The notes under the pieces are model-generated. The model was not told the origin of the DNA, made no database searches, and worked only from the letters and a program-made list of their open reading frames with translations. Positions 45,130-54,850 of a stretch of DNA of 64,000 bases are shown here, piece by piece; positions within the stretch are counted from its first letter, which is position 1, and each line of letters starts with the position of its first letter. Origin of the DNA: Lentibacillus daqui (GTDB taxonomy: Bacteria; Bacillota; Bacilli; Bacillales; Amphibacillaceae); contig NZ_CP114176.1 of the NCBI RefSeq assembly GCF_027186265.1, positions 3,410,001 through 3,474,000 on the forward strand, read 5' to 3'. Both the position numbers and the translations under genes were made by a program.

Positions 45130-45768
45130 CTATTCCTTAACTTTCATAGTAGCATTTCCTTCTCTTATCGTTTTTCGATTAACCATTAAAAAACCTAAGA
45201 GAAAGCCTGATGCAATGATTAATATCATAACATTTTTAAATGCAATATATACCACAAACATGGATAAATCAAATCCTAAAAGAAATATATAACTAAATAG
45301 AACGTTTAAAAAATGCCTGATAGAACTTGGCTGTATCCATAATTTTTTCTTTGACATTTTTTCAAGTTCAATAACATCATACAGTTTCTGTTTGCGGTTA
45401 CAGCTAAGTTTATAATACCATAGACCAACCAACATTATAGCAAACAACATCAATGCCATATTGGCCAATGGAGGCATGGGAACGTTAAAATAATCCATTA
45501 AGGGGGCTAAAGAGATACCGACCGCATAGGAAATCCCCGCTATGGCGGTCATACTCGAAACACCTTTCCTTTCCATCTTTTCGGTCTGCAGCTGTTCCAC
45601 AAGGGCCTGATCCTCGACTTTAAACACGCGATTTGGAAGCAGCCAAAATAAAAATGGAAAGATAATCTTCCAAAAGGAATTCTCTATGTCCATGATGTAG
45701 GTTTCCCCGTCAATTATCAAAATCCGATATCGTTCATTGTTCGCTAAATGTTTTATTTCACCTGTCAT
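45130..45768 (-). CDS. DUF443 membrane protein, 212-residue subtype, cut off from its promoter
   Basis: MTGEIKHLANNERYRILIID opens an intact DUF443 protein with about five helices, closest to 50922. Its ATG (45766-45768) touches the end of the IS91-like element, so its ribosome site and promoter have been replaced by the element's hairpin terminus. An extended frame into the element exists but has no start signal. It is probably silent unless read through from the element. Confidence 0.85.
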   Translation of the reverse strand: MTGEIKHLANNERYRILIIDGETYIMDIENSFWKIIFPFLFWLLPNRVFKVEDQALVEQLQTEKMERKGVSSMTAIAGISYAVGISLAPLMDYFNVPMPPLANMALMLFAIMLVGLWYYKLSCNRKQKLYDVIELEKMSKKKLWIQPSSIRHFLNVLFSYIFLLGFDLSMFVVYIAFKNVMILIIASGFLLGFLMVNRKTIREGNATMKVKE

Positions 45769-47344
45769 AAGAAAAACCGGGCAAACCCCGCCCGGTCCTT
45801 TTGTATCCACCATAGTTAGAGAAAATCCGATAATTTATATTCCTGTCCATGTATGCCCTTATAATACTCCGGATACATGTCTCCCCCACATTGTTCACAA
45901 CTAAATCTGGGTGGAGTTGTTGGATCTCCTCCATCCATCAAATCAAATTCCTGTACGACATCATAAGGAATCTTCTCCTCCTCATGACACACCAAACAAT
46001 GATAATTGACAAACGTCTTCTTGGGGCGCAGATGGTCGGTTCCCTTTTTCCTCTTTTTGCTTTTCTTGCCCGTTGCCTTCGAGATGATGAATCACCCTTT
46101 CTAGATAGCTTTTTGCTTCTTTCGTTAATGCTATTTTTATTTCTAATCGTCCTCCCTCAAGACAGACTTCACCCATGTACTCATAATAGTTGTTGCAATG
46201 TGGGCAAATCATTGGATCTTTTTGTCCACTTGAAATAATACGCTCTCTCCATGTTTGGCGGCGTAATGTCTTTTTCACCTTCAGTATCCATCGTTTTGTT
46301 CCTTGTTGCCATGTAGCCAACAGCTTTTTACTTAACTTCTTGCTCCTTCTTGAGTACATGCCATAATGACGAATCGTTTTAAATTGTTCATCCGGAATAT
46401 GACGTATTAAACGGATGATAAACTCTTCTACTGTAACTACTTCATGCTTTTCTTTCCCATCTGTCTTGTCCACATACTTAAAAGTTACAGTTTGACCATC
46501 ATATGCCTCGATCCGATTGGTTCCAATCGCTGGTCGACGAATATAGCGGCCAATATAGCGAAGCTGCTCTTTTATCTTTCCTCTTTGTTTTGGGGCATAC
46601 ACATAGAAGCCTTCCCCATTTGCGGAAAAAGCCTTTTGTAATCTTGGCTGTATCCTTTTCTTTTCTTGCTTCGTCAAGTTTTTTCGGATGAGCTTCAACA
46701 CTACCGTCTGCCATTGCTTTCGAAGCATCTTGAATGGTATAAAATCGTATCCTTTCCATTCCCCTTTTTTCGTGATTCCCCCATCGTTACCATCATATGT
46801 ACATGGGGATTGAAATTCACTTTGGAACCAAACGTATGCAATCCAACTATAATCCCCGGTATCACCTTGGCTTTCTTCTGAAAATAGTCAGTAAGTAATT
46901 TGGCTGCTTCATCCATAAGTGGCTTTAAAAGCTCACGATGTAAAAGGAATATATCCCGTAGCCCTTCATCAATTGTGAGTATCACATGTCGGTGATTCAC
47001 TTGTAATACGTCCTCAGACAATAGACGACTCCATTCTTCGCTTTCTCCAACAGAACAGGTTGTACAAAAACGTCCCTTACATCGGAAGGGAATACGCTTT
47101 ACATCATGGCAGCCCTCGCAAACAAAAAGTTTGAATCCTTTTTTCATATCTCCACAGTCACGAAATTTCTCTACCTCCTTTATGACAATAGGACGGATTC
47201 TCTTTCCGTATTTCCTTTTGAATGATTCCCAATGTTGATTTTCGTCAAAGAAGATTTCTTTTAATATGTTTTTCCCCATACATAAAAAATACCACAGTAA
47301 CACTCACTGCGGTAGACCCCAATTTTATACTTTCCTATCTTTTA
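45767..47344 (-). mobile_element. IS91-like element, copy A (1578 bp)
   Basis: The element has no long terminal inverted repeats. Its left end has the hairpin ACCGGGCAAACCCCGCCCGGT (45776-45796) and its right end the hairpin TACCACAGT...ACTGCGGTA (47289-47313), as expected for rolling-circle HUH elements with ori and ter ends. It carries one transposase gene split by a frameshift. It is followed head-to-tail by copy B with exactly 1578-base spacing. Confidence 0.8.
45982..47279 (-). pseudogene. IS91-like HUH transposase, frameshifted (copy A)
   Basis: The N-terminal part has a zinc-binding region (CEGCHDVKRIPFRCKGRFCT TC) and the HUH motif HVHMM in NFNPHVHMMVTMG. After the GGGGG run near 46782 the frame shifts; the second part continues GITKKGEWKGYDFIPFKMLR and has GYIRRPAI-like and zinc-finger CPHCNNYYEY regions. 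The second frame holds the expected tyrosine helix (LRYIGRYIRRPAIG). The same lesion is in copy B, so either the slip is programmed or a defective copy was duplicated. Confidence 0.78.
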
Positions 47345-48922
47345 ATAAGAAAAACCGGGCAAACCCCGCCCGGTCCTTTTGTATCCACCATAGTTAGAGA
47401 AAATCCGATAATTTATATTCCTGTCCATGTATGCCCTTATAATACTCCGGATACATGTCTCCCCCACATTGTTCACAACTAAATCTGGGTGGAGTTGTTG
47501 GATCTCCTCCATCCATCAAATCAAATTCCTGTACGACATCATAAGGAATCTTCTCCTCCTCATGACACACCAAACAATGATAATTGACAAACGTCTTCTT
47601 GGGGCGCAGATGGTCGGTTCCCTTTTTCCTCTTTTTGCTTTTCTTGCCCGTTGCCTTCGAGATGATGAATCACCCTTTCTAGATAGCTTTTTGCTTCTTT
47701 CGTTAATGCTATTTTTATTTCTAATCGTCCTCCCTCAAGACAGACTTCACCCATGTACTCATAATAGTTGTTGCAATGTGGGCAAATCATTGGATCTTTT
47801 TGTCCACTTGAAATAATACGCTCTCTCCATGTTTGGCGGCGTAATGTCTTTTTCACCTTCAGTATCCATCGTTTTGTTCCTTGTTGCCATGTAGCCAACA
47901 GCTTTTTACTTAACTTCTTGCTCCTTCTTGAGTACATGCCATAATGACGAATCGTTTTAAATTGTTCATCCGGAATATGACGTATTAAACGGATGATAAA
48001 CTCTTCTACTGTAACTACTTCATGTTTTTCTTTCCCATCTGTCTTGTCCACATACTTAAAAGTTACAGTTTGACCATCATATGCCTCGATCCGATTGGTT
48101 CCAATCGCTGGTCGACGAATATAGCGGCCAATATAGCGAAGCTGCTCTTTTATCTTTCCTCTTTGTTTGGGAGCATACACATAGAAGCCTTCCCCATTTG
48201 CGGAAAAAGCCTTTTGTAATCTTGGCTGTACCCTTTTCTTTTCTTGCTTCGTCAAGTTTTTTCGGATGAGCTTCAACACTACCGTCTGCCATTGCTTTCG
48301 AAGCATCTTGAATGGTATAAAATCGTATCCTTTCCATTCCCCTTTTTTCGTGATTCCCCCATCGTTACCATCATATGTACATGGGGATTGAAATTCACTT
48401 TGGAACCAAACGTATGCAATCCAACTATAATCCCCGGTATCACCTTGGCTTTCTTCTGAAAATAGTCAGTAAGTAATTTGGCTGCTTCATCCATAAGTGG
48501 CTTTAAAAGCTCACGATGTAAAAGGAATATATCCCGTAGCCCTTCATCAATTGTGAGTATCACATGTCGGTGATTCACTTGTAATACGTCCTCAGACAAT
48601 AGACGACTCCATTCTTCGCTTTCTCCAACAGAACAGGTTGTACAAAAACGTCCCTTACATCGGAAGGGAATACGCTTTACATCATGGCAGCCCTCGCAAA
48701 CAAAAAGTTTGAATCCTTTTTTCATATCTCCACAGTCACGAAATTTCTCTACCTCCTTTATGACAATAGGACGGATTCTCTTTCCGTATTTCCTTTTGAA
48801 TGATTCCCAATGTTGATTTTCGTCAAAGAAGATTTCTTTTAATATGTTTTTCCCCATACATAAAAAATACCACAGTAACACTCACTGCGGTAGACCCCAA
48901 TTTTATACTTTCCTATCTTTTT
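47345..48922 (-). mobile_element. IS91-like element, copy B (1578 bp)
   Basis: This is a direct tandem repeat of copy A with only a few base differences (for instance CATGCTTTTC against CATGTTTTTC in the middle of the transposase). Its hairpins are at 47354-47374 and 48867-48891. Its right end supplies the stop codon of the truncated membrane gene at 48913. Tandem multimers are known products of rolling-circle transposition. Confidence 0.8.
47560..48857 (-). pseudogene. IS91-like HUH transposase, frameshifted (copy B)
   Basis: It is nearly identical to the copy A gene, including the HVHMM motif and the frameshift after ATGGGGGAATC (near 48360). Protein differences include KKRVQPRL for KKRIQPRL. 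The two halves are otherwise intact. Confidence 0.78.
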
Positions 48923-49137
48923 AAAAAACCTATAGGCTCTACAAATATGGAACCAATAACAATATATATAAAATAAAGATACATGATAGACATGATGAAT
49001 ATAAACATACAACTCGCAGCTATAAAAGATGAAATTTTTATTTTCGGGTTTTTAATCCGCGAATATTTTTTAAATTGATTATCTCTTTTGATTTCCGTTA
49101 TTGCTGTCTTAAACGGATACACTAAAAACTTGATCAT
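48913..49137 (-). CDS. Small membrane protein truncated by the IS91-like element
   Basis: MIKFLVYPFKTAITEIKRDN opens a protein of 74 residues with a basic N-terminal part and two hydrophobic segments (ISSFIAASCMFIFIMSIMYL). The last codons (LKR and stop) come from the end of IS91-like copy B, so the native C-terminus is lost. It follows a DUF443 gene by 110 bases; the function is unknown. Confidence 0.55.
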   Translation of the reverse strand: MIKFLVYPFKTAITEIKRDNQFKKYSRIKNPKIKISSFIAASCMFIFIMSIMYLYFIYIVIGSIFVEPIGFLKR

Positions 49138-49247
49138 CTTTTATTTTCACTTCCTTTACTGATTTAATTTACGATTACAACAAAAGTATTCGAGCGTTAA
49201 TATTAGCTCGGATTTTTTCCTCCCCAAGTTTGTTTTTGTATTCTTAT

Positions 49248-49886
49248 CTATTCTTTAACTTTCACGGTCGTATTTCCTTCTCTAACCGTTTTACGATTGG
49301 TTAATAAAAACACGAATAATATTAATGATGCAATTATTAACACCATAACATTTCGAGTTTCAACATAGCCTAAAAAAATGAATACACTAGCGCTTAAAAG
49401 TACAAGAAAACTCAAGAATACATTTAAAAAATGTCCCACAGAACTTGGCCGAATCCATATTTTATTATCGGGAAGTGCTTCAAGTTCAACAACATCATTC
49501 AGTTGCTTTTTTCGGCTATGACTAATGATAAAATACAATAAAACCACGAGTATTAAAGCTAGGACCAAAAGCGCTATATTGACTAACGGTGACATGGGAA
49601 CATTAAAGTAATCCATTAAGGGGGTTAAAAGCATAGCCCCCAAATAGGAAAAACCTGTGACGAAAATCAGATAAGACCCACCTGCCTTTTTCATTTTCTC
49701 TGTCTTTAATCTTTCCACAGTAGTCTTATCCTCAACTTTAAAAACGTGATTTGGGAGCAACCAAAAGAAAAATGGAAAAATAATCTTAAAAAAGGGTCGT
49801 TCTATATCCATAATGTAGGTTTCTCCTTTGATTATCAAAATTCGATACCGTTCATTGTTAGCTAAATGTTGTACTTCGCCTTTCAT
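49248..49886 (-). CDS. DUF443 membrane protein, 212-residue subtype
   Basis: The intact gene MKGEVQHLANNERYRILIIK has FFWLLPNHVFKVEDK, a cytoplasmic linker and about five membrane helices ending in REGNTTVKVKE. The sister with a frameshift is at 40286. It follows an LXG-remnant/type I tail gene by 38 bases, the usual toxin-immunity order. By analogy with TsaI it should protect the membrane against a pore-forming toxin. Confidence 0.87.
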   Translation of the reverse strand: MKGEVQHLANNERYRILIIKGETYIMDIERPFFKIIFPFFFWLLPNHVFKVEDKTTVERLKTEKMKKAGGSYLIFVTGFSYLGAMLLTPLMDYFNVPMSPLVNIALLVLALILVVLLYFIISHSRKKQLNDVVELEALPDNKIWIRPSSVGHFLNVFLSFLVLLSASVFIFLGYVETRNVMVLIIASLILFVFLLTNRKTVREGNTTVKVKE

Positions 49887-49924
49887 AAAGCAATCTCCTA
49901 ATATTCGTCATTCGTTCTTGTCTA

Positions 49925-50245
49925 TTAAGCAAAGGGATTCAAAGAACTAAGACCGCTAGCTATAGACCCACCTGGATTCTTGAAAAGTTCCTTGAGCGCG
50001 CTATCCTTGGCATTCTTAGCCTTTTCCATCTGTTCTTCTTTCTTACCCGCATTATAATCATGTAATTTCGCTAACTCACTAATTTGGGATGCACCTTCAA
50101 AATCCGTAAACCGTGCTGTTCCTTCACTCGTTTTGGCACTACTCATCACTGTCTCAATTTGATGCATGATCTCTTTCACATCTGTTTCATCGCTACACCA
50201 TTGAACGAGGATAAATCTATTAATATCTTCTTTGACCTCTTTCAA
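49925..50245 (-). CDS. LXG C-terminal half fused to a type I toxin tail, no toxin domain
   Basis: This 106-residue frame contains INRFILVQWCSDETDVKEIM, then QIETVMSSAKTSEGTARFTD and LHDYNAGKKEEQMEKAKNAK, and ends KNPGGSIASGLSSLNPFA. The DET-x2-I-x2-I pattern and LHDYN are reminiscent of the second half of LXG domains, and the tail equals that of the toxin at 52722. The toxin domain is absent, as if deleted between LXG and tail. Its start lacks a good ribosome site; upstream LXG sequence continues in another frame. Confidence 0.65.
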   Translation of the reverse strand: MKEVKEDINRFILVQWCSDETDVKEIMHQIETVMSSAKTSEGTARFTDFEGASQISELAKLHDYNAGKKEEQMEKAKNAKDSALKELFKNPGGSIASGLSSLNPFA

Positions 50246-50436
50246 ATAGTTGCTCTTAATAATGGCGGAATCACTGTTATCGACATCGGATCCAAATTAT
50301 CAATATGCTGCCGCAAATTTTCCTCAAAGTCATAAAACAATCCTTGAAATAATTCCACTATTTTACGTGGAGATCATTAAAAATATTGTTTTCTTCTTTG
50401 GAGGCTTTTCCGAAAAAAGCGATATAAAAGCCATTA
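50246..50436 (-). pseudogene. LXG N-terminal domain remnant
   Basis: In shifted frames the minus strand reads VNGFYIAFFGKASKEENNIF and NDLHVK, then LFYDFEENLRQHIDNLD and DNSDSAIIKSNYLKEVKEDI, which follows the LXG pattern through to the gene at 49925. At least two frameshifts and a stop break it. It lies between DUF4176 and the tail, as in a standard LXG operon. Confidence 0.68.
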
Positions 50437-50513
50437 ACTCTATTATTCTATGTAAATCCGATATAAAAAAGCATACCAGTTGCATGCTTCTTTTTCATGT
50501 ACATTCTGTTTTA

Positions 50514-50822
50514 TTACACTGGACCAGAAACCATACCTTTTTTTATGTTTGGCTTTTCTTCTTCCTGCCAGTCCTTGAAAATCTTAATAAATCGTTCTTC
50601 TTCTTCATCCTTAAATCCTTCAAAGACCACTTCGTCTATATTTTCTTCATTAAAATAATATACATTGTTGGGGTTCAATCTCTGCGGGTAAAAGCACCCT
50701 GAATAATCATACCAGATTCCCTCATCTTCAGTGCCCTCTGAAGGAAGAATAGGAGCTCTGTTCAGAATCATAATTTTACTCGTTCCTTCTCTCGGATATA
50801 CAATTGATCCAATAGGTAACAT
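50514..50822 (-). CDS. DUF4176 protein (intact)
   Basis: This 102-residue copy keeps the expected short ending (KKGMVSGPV). Conserved parts are MLPIGSIVYPREGTSKIMIL, YDYSGCFYPQRLNPNNVYYF and NEENIDEVVFEGFKDEEEER. The ATG at 50820-50822 follows GGGGGAG. A terminator-like hairpin AAAAGCAT/ATGCTTCTTTT follows (about 50468-50497). It precedes an LXG remnant and is the reference for the broken copies at 44644, 59146, 62584 and 37895. Confidence 0.85.
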   Translation of the reverse strand: MLPIGSIVYPREGTSKIMILNRAPILPSEGTEDEGIWYDYSGCFYPQRLNPNNVYYFNEENIDEVVFEGFKDEEEERFIKIFKDWQEEEKPNIKKGMVSGPV

Positions 50823-50921
50823 CTTGATTCTCCCCCACCGATTTAATTTGCGTTTACAAAAGTCATCCAAACGTTAATCTTTTAGTAAAGCATTGTATCT
50901 TCTCGTTTTCTATATAACCAT

Positions 50922-51560
50922 CTATTTCTTAACCTTTACAGTAGCATTTCCTTCTTTTACCGTTTTACGATTGATTAGTAAAAACACGAATAACAATAAT
51001 GATACAATAATTAATACCATAACATTTCTAGATTGTAAATATACCAAAATGCCAAATATGTTAAAGCCTAAAAAAAATATATAACTCATCAATACATTTA
51101 AAAAGTGCTTAATAGAGCTTGGCCGAATCCATATTTTATTCTTGGGTAGCGCTTCAAGTACAATAACATCATTGAGTTTCCGTTTTTGGTTACAATTGGC
51201 GGAAAAATATAATAAACCAACCAATATTACAGCAAGAAGCAACAGCAATATATTGACCAATGGAGACATAGGAACGTTAAAGTAATCCATTAAGGGGGCT
51301 AAGGAGATACCGCCCGCATAGGAAATCCCTGCTATAGCGGTCATACCTGAAATACCTTTCCTTTCCATCTCTTCGGTCTGCAACTGTTCCACAAGAGCCT
51401 GGTCCTCAACTTTAAACACGCGATTTGGGAGCAACCAAAATAAAAATGGAAAAATAATCTTCCAAAAGGAACTCTCTATATCCATGATATAGGTTTCTCC
51501 GTCAATTATTAAAATCCGATATCGTTCATTGTTCACTAAATGTTTTATTTCACCTGTCAT
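50922..51560 (-). CDS. DUF443 membrane protein, 212-residue subtype
   Basis: Intact copy starting MTGEIKHLVNNERYRILIID with FLFWLLPNRVFKVEDQALVE and about five helices; the ending is KEGNATVKVKK. The ribosome site is AAGAAAGG. It follows the toxin remnant with the SINPFS tail by 43 bases and precedes DUF4176 of the next unit. Confidence 0.87.
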   Translation of the reverse strand: MTGEIKHLVNNERYRILIIDGETYIMDIESSFWKIIFPFLFWLLPNRVFKVEDQALVEQLQTEEMERKGISGMTAIAGISYAGGISLAPLMDYFNVPMSPLVNILLLLLAVILVGLLYFSANCNQKRKLNDVIVLEALPKNKIWIRPSSIKHFLNVLMSYIFFLGFNIFGILVYLQSRNVMVLIIVSLLLFVFLLINRKTVKEGNATVKVKK

Positions 51561-51602
51561 AAAATAATATCGTATCCTTTCTTTAACATCTGATGTTGTC
51601 TA

Positions 51603-51945
51603 TCAGGAAAAAGGATTGATAGATACAATCACAGGATTCTTGAGTGCTTCTCCTGCAGCATCCATAAAGCTGTTTCCTCACTATCACAAATGCTGTTCCA
51701 CATGTGTAGCTGCTTCTCCTTTTTGAAATAAAATGTAAAACTTGCTAAACCACCAACGTATTTTCCAGTATATTTCGCATACCTTGCATACTGAAAAAAC
51801 TTTCCGGAGGTTCTTAAGGTATTTAATATTTTCTTGGTAAGCTTTGGATCCATTTTATTTAACAGATTAGTACCTTTCTCTGTTTTTATCAGTTCTTTTG
51901 CCAAATCCAGCTGATCATATCCATTTTTTTTAGGAAATCAGATGT
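51603..51945 (-). pseudogene. Toxin C-terminal domain, frameshifted, type I tail
   Basis: DFLKKNGYDQLDLAKELIKT to SGKFFQYARYAKYTGKYVGG aligns with the intact toxin at 52722 (FLEKLGYNQKEIAEYLIK, SKGFYKYADYVKWGG). After ASFTFYF the frame is lost; another frame ends MDAAGEALKNPVIVSINPFS with a stop, the type I tail. It is followed by DUF443 at 50922. Confidence 0.78.
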
Positions 51946-52691
51946 TTCACATAATCGACAAGCATTGAAGGCATCCTTTTCACAACTGCTTTATGATCAA
52001 CCAAATAATCTTCCAGCATATCGTAGCCTTTCAAGTACTCTATAAAACCGCCCAGGAATTTGACCCTTGTATCGCCTTCAATTATCGTTCCGAGTCCGGG
52101 TAAGACTGTCCCAACAAATATAAGAATCGTTGAGAAGAGCAATATAAGCCAATTACCATATTCAATATATGCTGCAGCTCCCATTACCCCCAATCCAAAA
52201 CAAAAGAAATACATAAATGTAGCTAAAAAGACAAACTTAAACTGAGCAGGCATGATCCATAACTGGCCTTTAGATAATTGACTTAGATCGATTATTTGAT
52301 ACATCCTTTTTTTAAACATTCGGCTTAGAGAAAGGATCAGTAATATCATAAGAATAACAATAAATATCACAATAATTGCATTTATATAAATCGGAATATC
52401 AACGTCAAAATAATTCGCTATAGGGCTTAAACTGCTGGCAGCAATAGAGGCTAAGATCGCCCATAAAAATTGAGAAGAACCCACCTTTTCCTTTACAGTA
52501 GGAGCTGTTAATTCTTCTGCAATTTCTGGATCCTCCACTTTATACACGCGATTGGGAAGCAGCCAGTAGAAAAAAGGAAATAACAGCTTCCATAGGGATG
52601 CTCCACCCATATCCAAGATATAGTTCTCTCCTCTAATCGTCAGTATTCGATATCTTAAATTTTTGGTTGTGCGTCGTACGGTGCATTTCAT
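51930..52691 (-). CDS. Chimeric DUF443 protein with a toxin-linker C-terminus (253 aa)
   Basis: Residues 1 to about 213 are almost identical to the DUF443 protein at 61621 (MKCTVRRTTKNLRYRILTIR, about five helices). After FLGG the normal ending KNAKVFSTE is replaced by FIEYLKGYDMLEDYLVDHKA and more, which matches the toxin-linker motif FIEYLEDHGM...GYLEEHE seen at 60055 and 63434. Recombination has thus fused an immunity gene to the linker of a neighbouring toxin. It follows the intact toxin at 52722 by 30 bases. Confidence 0.8.
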   Translation of the reverse strand: MKCTVRRTTKNLRYRILTIRGENYILDMGGASLWKLLFPFFYWLLPNRVYKVEDPEIAEELTAPTVKEKVGSSQFLWAILASIAASSLSPIANYFDVDIPIYINAIIVIFIVILMILLILSLSRMFKKRMYQIIDLSQLSKGQLWIMPAQFKFVFLATFMYFFCFGLGVMGAAAYIEYGNWLILLFSTILIFVGTVLPGLGTIIEGDTRVKFLGGFIEYLKGYDMLEDYLVDHKAVVKRMPSMLVDYVKHLIS

Positions 52692-52721
52692 TCAAAAATC
52701 CCCTTCCATACCGCTCCATAA

Positions 52722-53315
52722 TTAACTAAACGGATTGATGGCATCAAGACCGCTTGCAATCGACTCACCTGGATTCTCAAAAAAATCACTTACAGCTTCT
52801 TTTCCACTACTCCACCACTCATTTATTTTCTGACCTGCTTTATCTAACCCAGTCTGGATACCAAATATATTATTATCGTATAAATATTCAAAGGTAAATG
52901 TTGCAACAAAGCTTACACCTATACCTGCGGCTGCAGCCCAACCAACTGGACTAGCACCCAACACTGCAGCATAAGCAGTAGTTCCATAACTAGCTAAACT
53001 TCCTCCTAAACTTGCTAGATTATGGGTCAAGGCTTCTCCTACTGTCTTACCATTGTCTCTATCGCCTTGATAGCCAAGATAGGCTCCCAGACCCGTAAGT
53101 GCCCAACCTCCCCATTTTACATAATCGGCATACTTATAAAACCCCTTTGATTGACTCAACACATCTTTTATTGCCTTAGAAGATTTCGGATCCGGTATAT
53201 TTACAGCAGACCTTATTTCATCCTCATGTTTTATCAAATATTCAGCTATCTCTTTTTGATTATATCCTAATTTTTCGAGGAAAGTTTTTAAAGATCCTCT
53301 TGCTGCACTTGGCAC
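52722..53315 (-). CDS. Orphan LXG-type toxin C-terminal domain, glycine-zipper, type I tail
   Basis: The open frame of 197 residues contains FLEKLGYNQKEIAEYLIKHE, then SQSKGFYKYADYVKWGGWAL, a glycine/alanine-rich hydrophobic region (ASLGGSLASYGTTAYAAVLG, VGWAAAAGIGVSFVATFTF) and the tail FFENPGESIASGLDAINPFS. Such glycine-zipper ends act on membranes in TspA-like toxins; depolarising activity here is inferred. Its 5' part has been cut off by the IS630 element at 53318, so the LXG secretion domain is missing. DUF443 immunity follows directly. Confidence 0.78.
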   Translation of the reverse strand: MPSAARGSLKTFLEKLGYNQKEIAEYLIKHEDEIRSAVNIPDPKSSKAIKDVLSQSKGFYKYADYVKWGGWALTGLGAYLGYQGDRDNGKTVGEALTHNLASLGGSLASYGTTAYAAVLGASPVGWAAAAGIGVSFVATFTFEYLYDNNIFGIQTGLDKAGQKINEWWSSGKEAVSDFFENPGESIASGLDAINPFS

Positions 53316-53317
53316 AC

Positions 53318-54435
53318 TATATAAATGGTATTAAATATTTATAACTTTGAACACAGCCGTTTTCTTACAGTTTCTAAGACTTTTTGGATATTCATCATAA
53401 ATTCCTGTACCGCATTACGAATTTCATCAACCGTTGAATAAAAAACATTATGGATCACAGACTTTTTTAACCATCCCCAAAGTCCCTCAATGAGGTTTAA
53501 TTGGGGGTTGTAGGGCGGAAGAAACATCAGCTGTAACTCTGGATGATCTTCCAAAAATGGTTGGATTAGCTTGGCATGATGGATTTTGGCGTTGTCCAGT
53601 ACCATGACAATATTCTGGTTCGGATATTTTTCGACAACCTGCTTTAAAAAATCCAAAAAGACTTTAGCGTTATAGCGCTCTCTTTCAATACAAAAGGTTT
53701 CACCAGATTCATAATCCAGTGCACCAATTAATTTGACGCCATGATGTTTGCCTTAAGTTGGGACAATTTTTTGTCGACCTTTGGGAAACCATGTACAAGA
53801 CAATGCCTGGTAGTCTCGGATCATACTCTCATCCTGGAACAAAATTCGATCAATTTCACCGTTCCTCATTTTTTTAATGGTTTCAAATTCTTCCTTGAAC
53901 GCCTTTTGTTTTTCAGGGTCCGCCTTTTCTAGTGTATTATAGGTGGGTTTAGTGTAGCTGAAGCCAAGACGATGAAGTAATGTGCGAACACCTCGGTCTG
54001 AATAAGAAACGCGAAAATTTTGCTCAACCCAATATCGAATCAAAAATGACGTCCAATTCATCTCTGCAGGAAATCCTACGTCTGCAGGTTTGCTTTCGAC
54101 AATTAGTTGGTATAGTTCTTGTTCCTGTTCTTCCGTTAATCTGCTCGGTCGCCCGGGAGATTGTCCAGGAGTTAACCCTTTTAACCCGTCGTTGCGATAG
54201 TCACGAACATAGTGGCATACTGTTGGCACCGTACATCCAATAAGGTCGCCAATTTCTTGATAAGTGTTCCCTTTAAGGTGCATTAAAATGGCTTGATAAC
54301 GTTTGAAAAGCCGCAAATCCTTTGTATTGTGCATCGCATCTTTAACTTCTTGAACGGCTGGGTTAAAATCAGCTTTGTGGATTTTCATTTTGTCTACCTC
54401 AAACATGTTTAAATTCCTTTAATTCCATTTATATA
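53318..54435 (-). mobile_element. IS630-family element, about 1118 bp
   Basis: The ends carry inverted repeats CTATATAAATGG(T/A)ATTAAA beside TA dinucleotides, the target of this family. It holds one transposase gene with a nonsense codon. On the right it interrupts an IS110 transposase remnant and on the left the toxin gene at 52722, so the flanking sequences were never one gene. Confidence 0.8.
53339..54406 (-). pseudogene. IS630 transposase with one in-frame stop
   Basis: The frame MKIHKADFNPAVQEVKDAMH has the helix-turn-helix KGNTYQEIGDLIGCTVPTVC, the first Asp in ILFQDESMIRDY, the second in MVLDNAKIHHAK and the Glu in LNLIEGLWGWLK, a complete DDE set. A TAA at 53753-53755 (VPT stop GKHHGVKLIG) breaks the 355-codon frame without changing phase. 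One substitution would restore it. Confidence 0.88.
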
Positions 54436-54436
54436 G

Positions 54437-54850
54437 CTGCGCAATAACACGCGCATCTTCGGTGTCGTTTTTCGTTGGTGAGTTATCATCGACCTCTTTT
54501 AACTTCTTCACGTGCATCGGATTAACCAATACAAAATCATAGTCTTTAGCAACTAGATAATGGCCAGGCTCAGCCAGTAATGCCCTGTTGGCTTCACTCC
54601 AAAAACGACATGACTTTTTCGTTATTTTTCTGGAGCTTGACAGTCCAATCTAGTAGTTGTTGAAAACCGTGTATGCGATGTCAAAGATCAGTCTTTTGCC
54701 AAATTCGTACCCTCTATCATCCTGTGCACGCGCCACATGTTTATCCTTGGCAATATCAATTCCTACAATGATTTGCGATATTTTGCGATTTTGATTATAA
54801 TTCATTTTGCTCCTGGTATTTTTAATTTCGGAGTCGATGCGCATCAACAT
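54437..54850 (-). pseudogene. IS110-family transposase fragment
   Basis: MNYNQNRKISQIIVGIDIAK and DKHVARAQDDRGYEFGKRL are the N-terminal DEDD region of IS110 transposases. After an internal deletion another frame reads VKPTGHYWLAEPGHYLVAKD, LVNPMHVKKLKEVDDNSPTK and NDTEDARVIAQL, cut at the IS630 border. The rest of the element is missing; 54851-55065 holds its left end or nothing recognisable. Confidence 0.85.
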
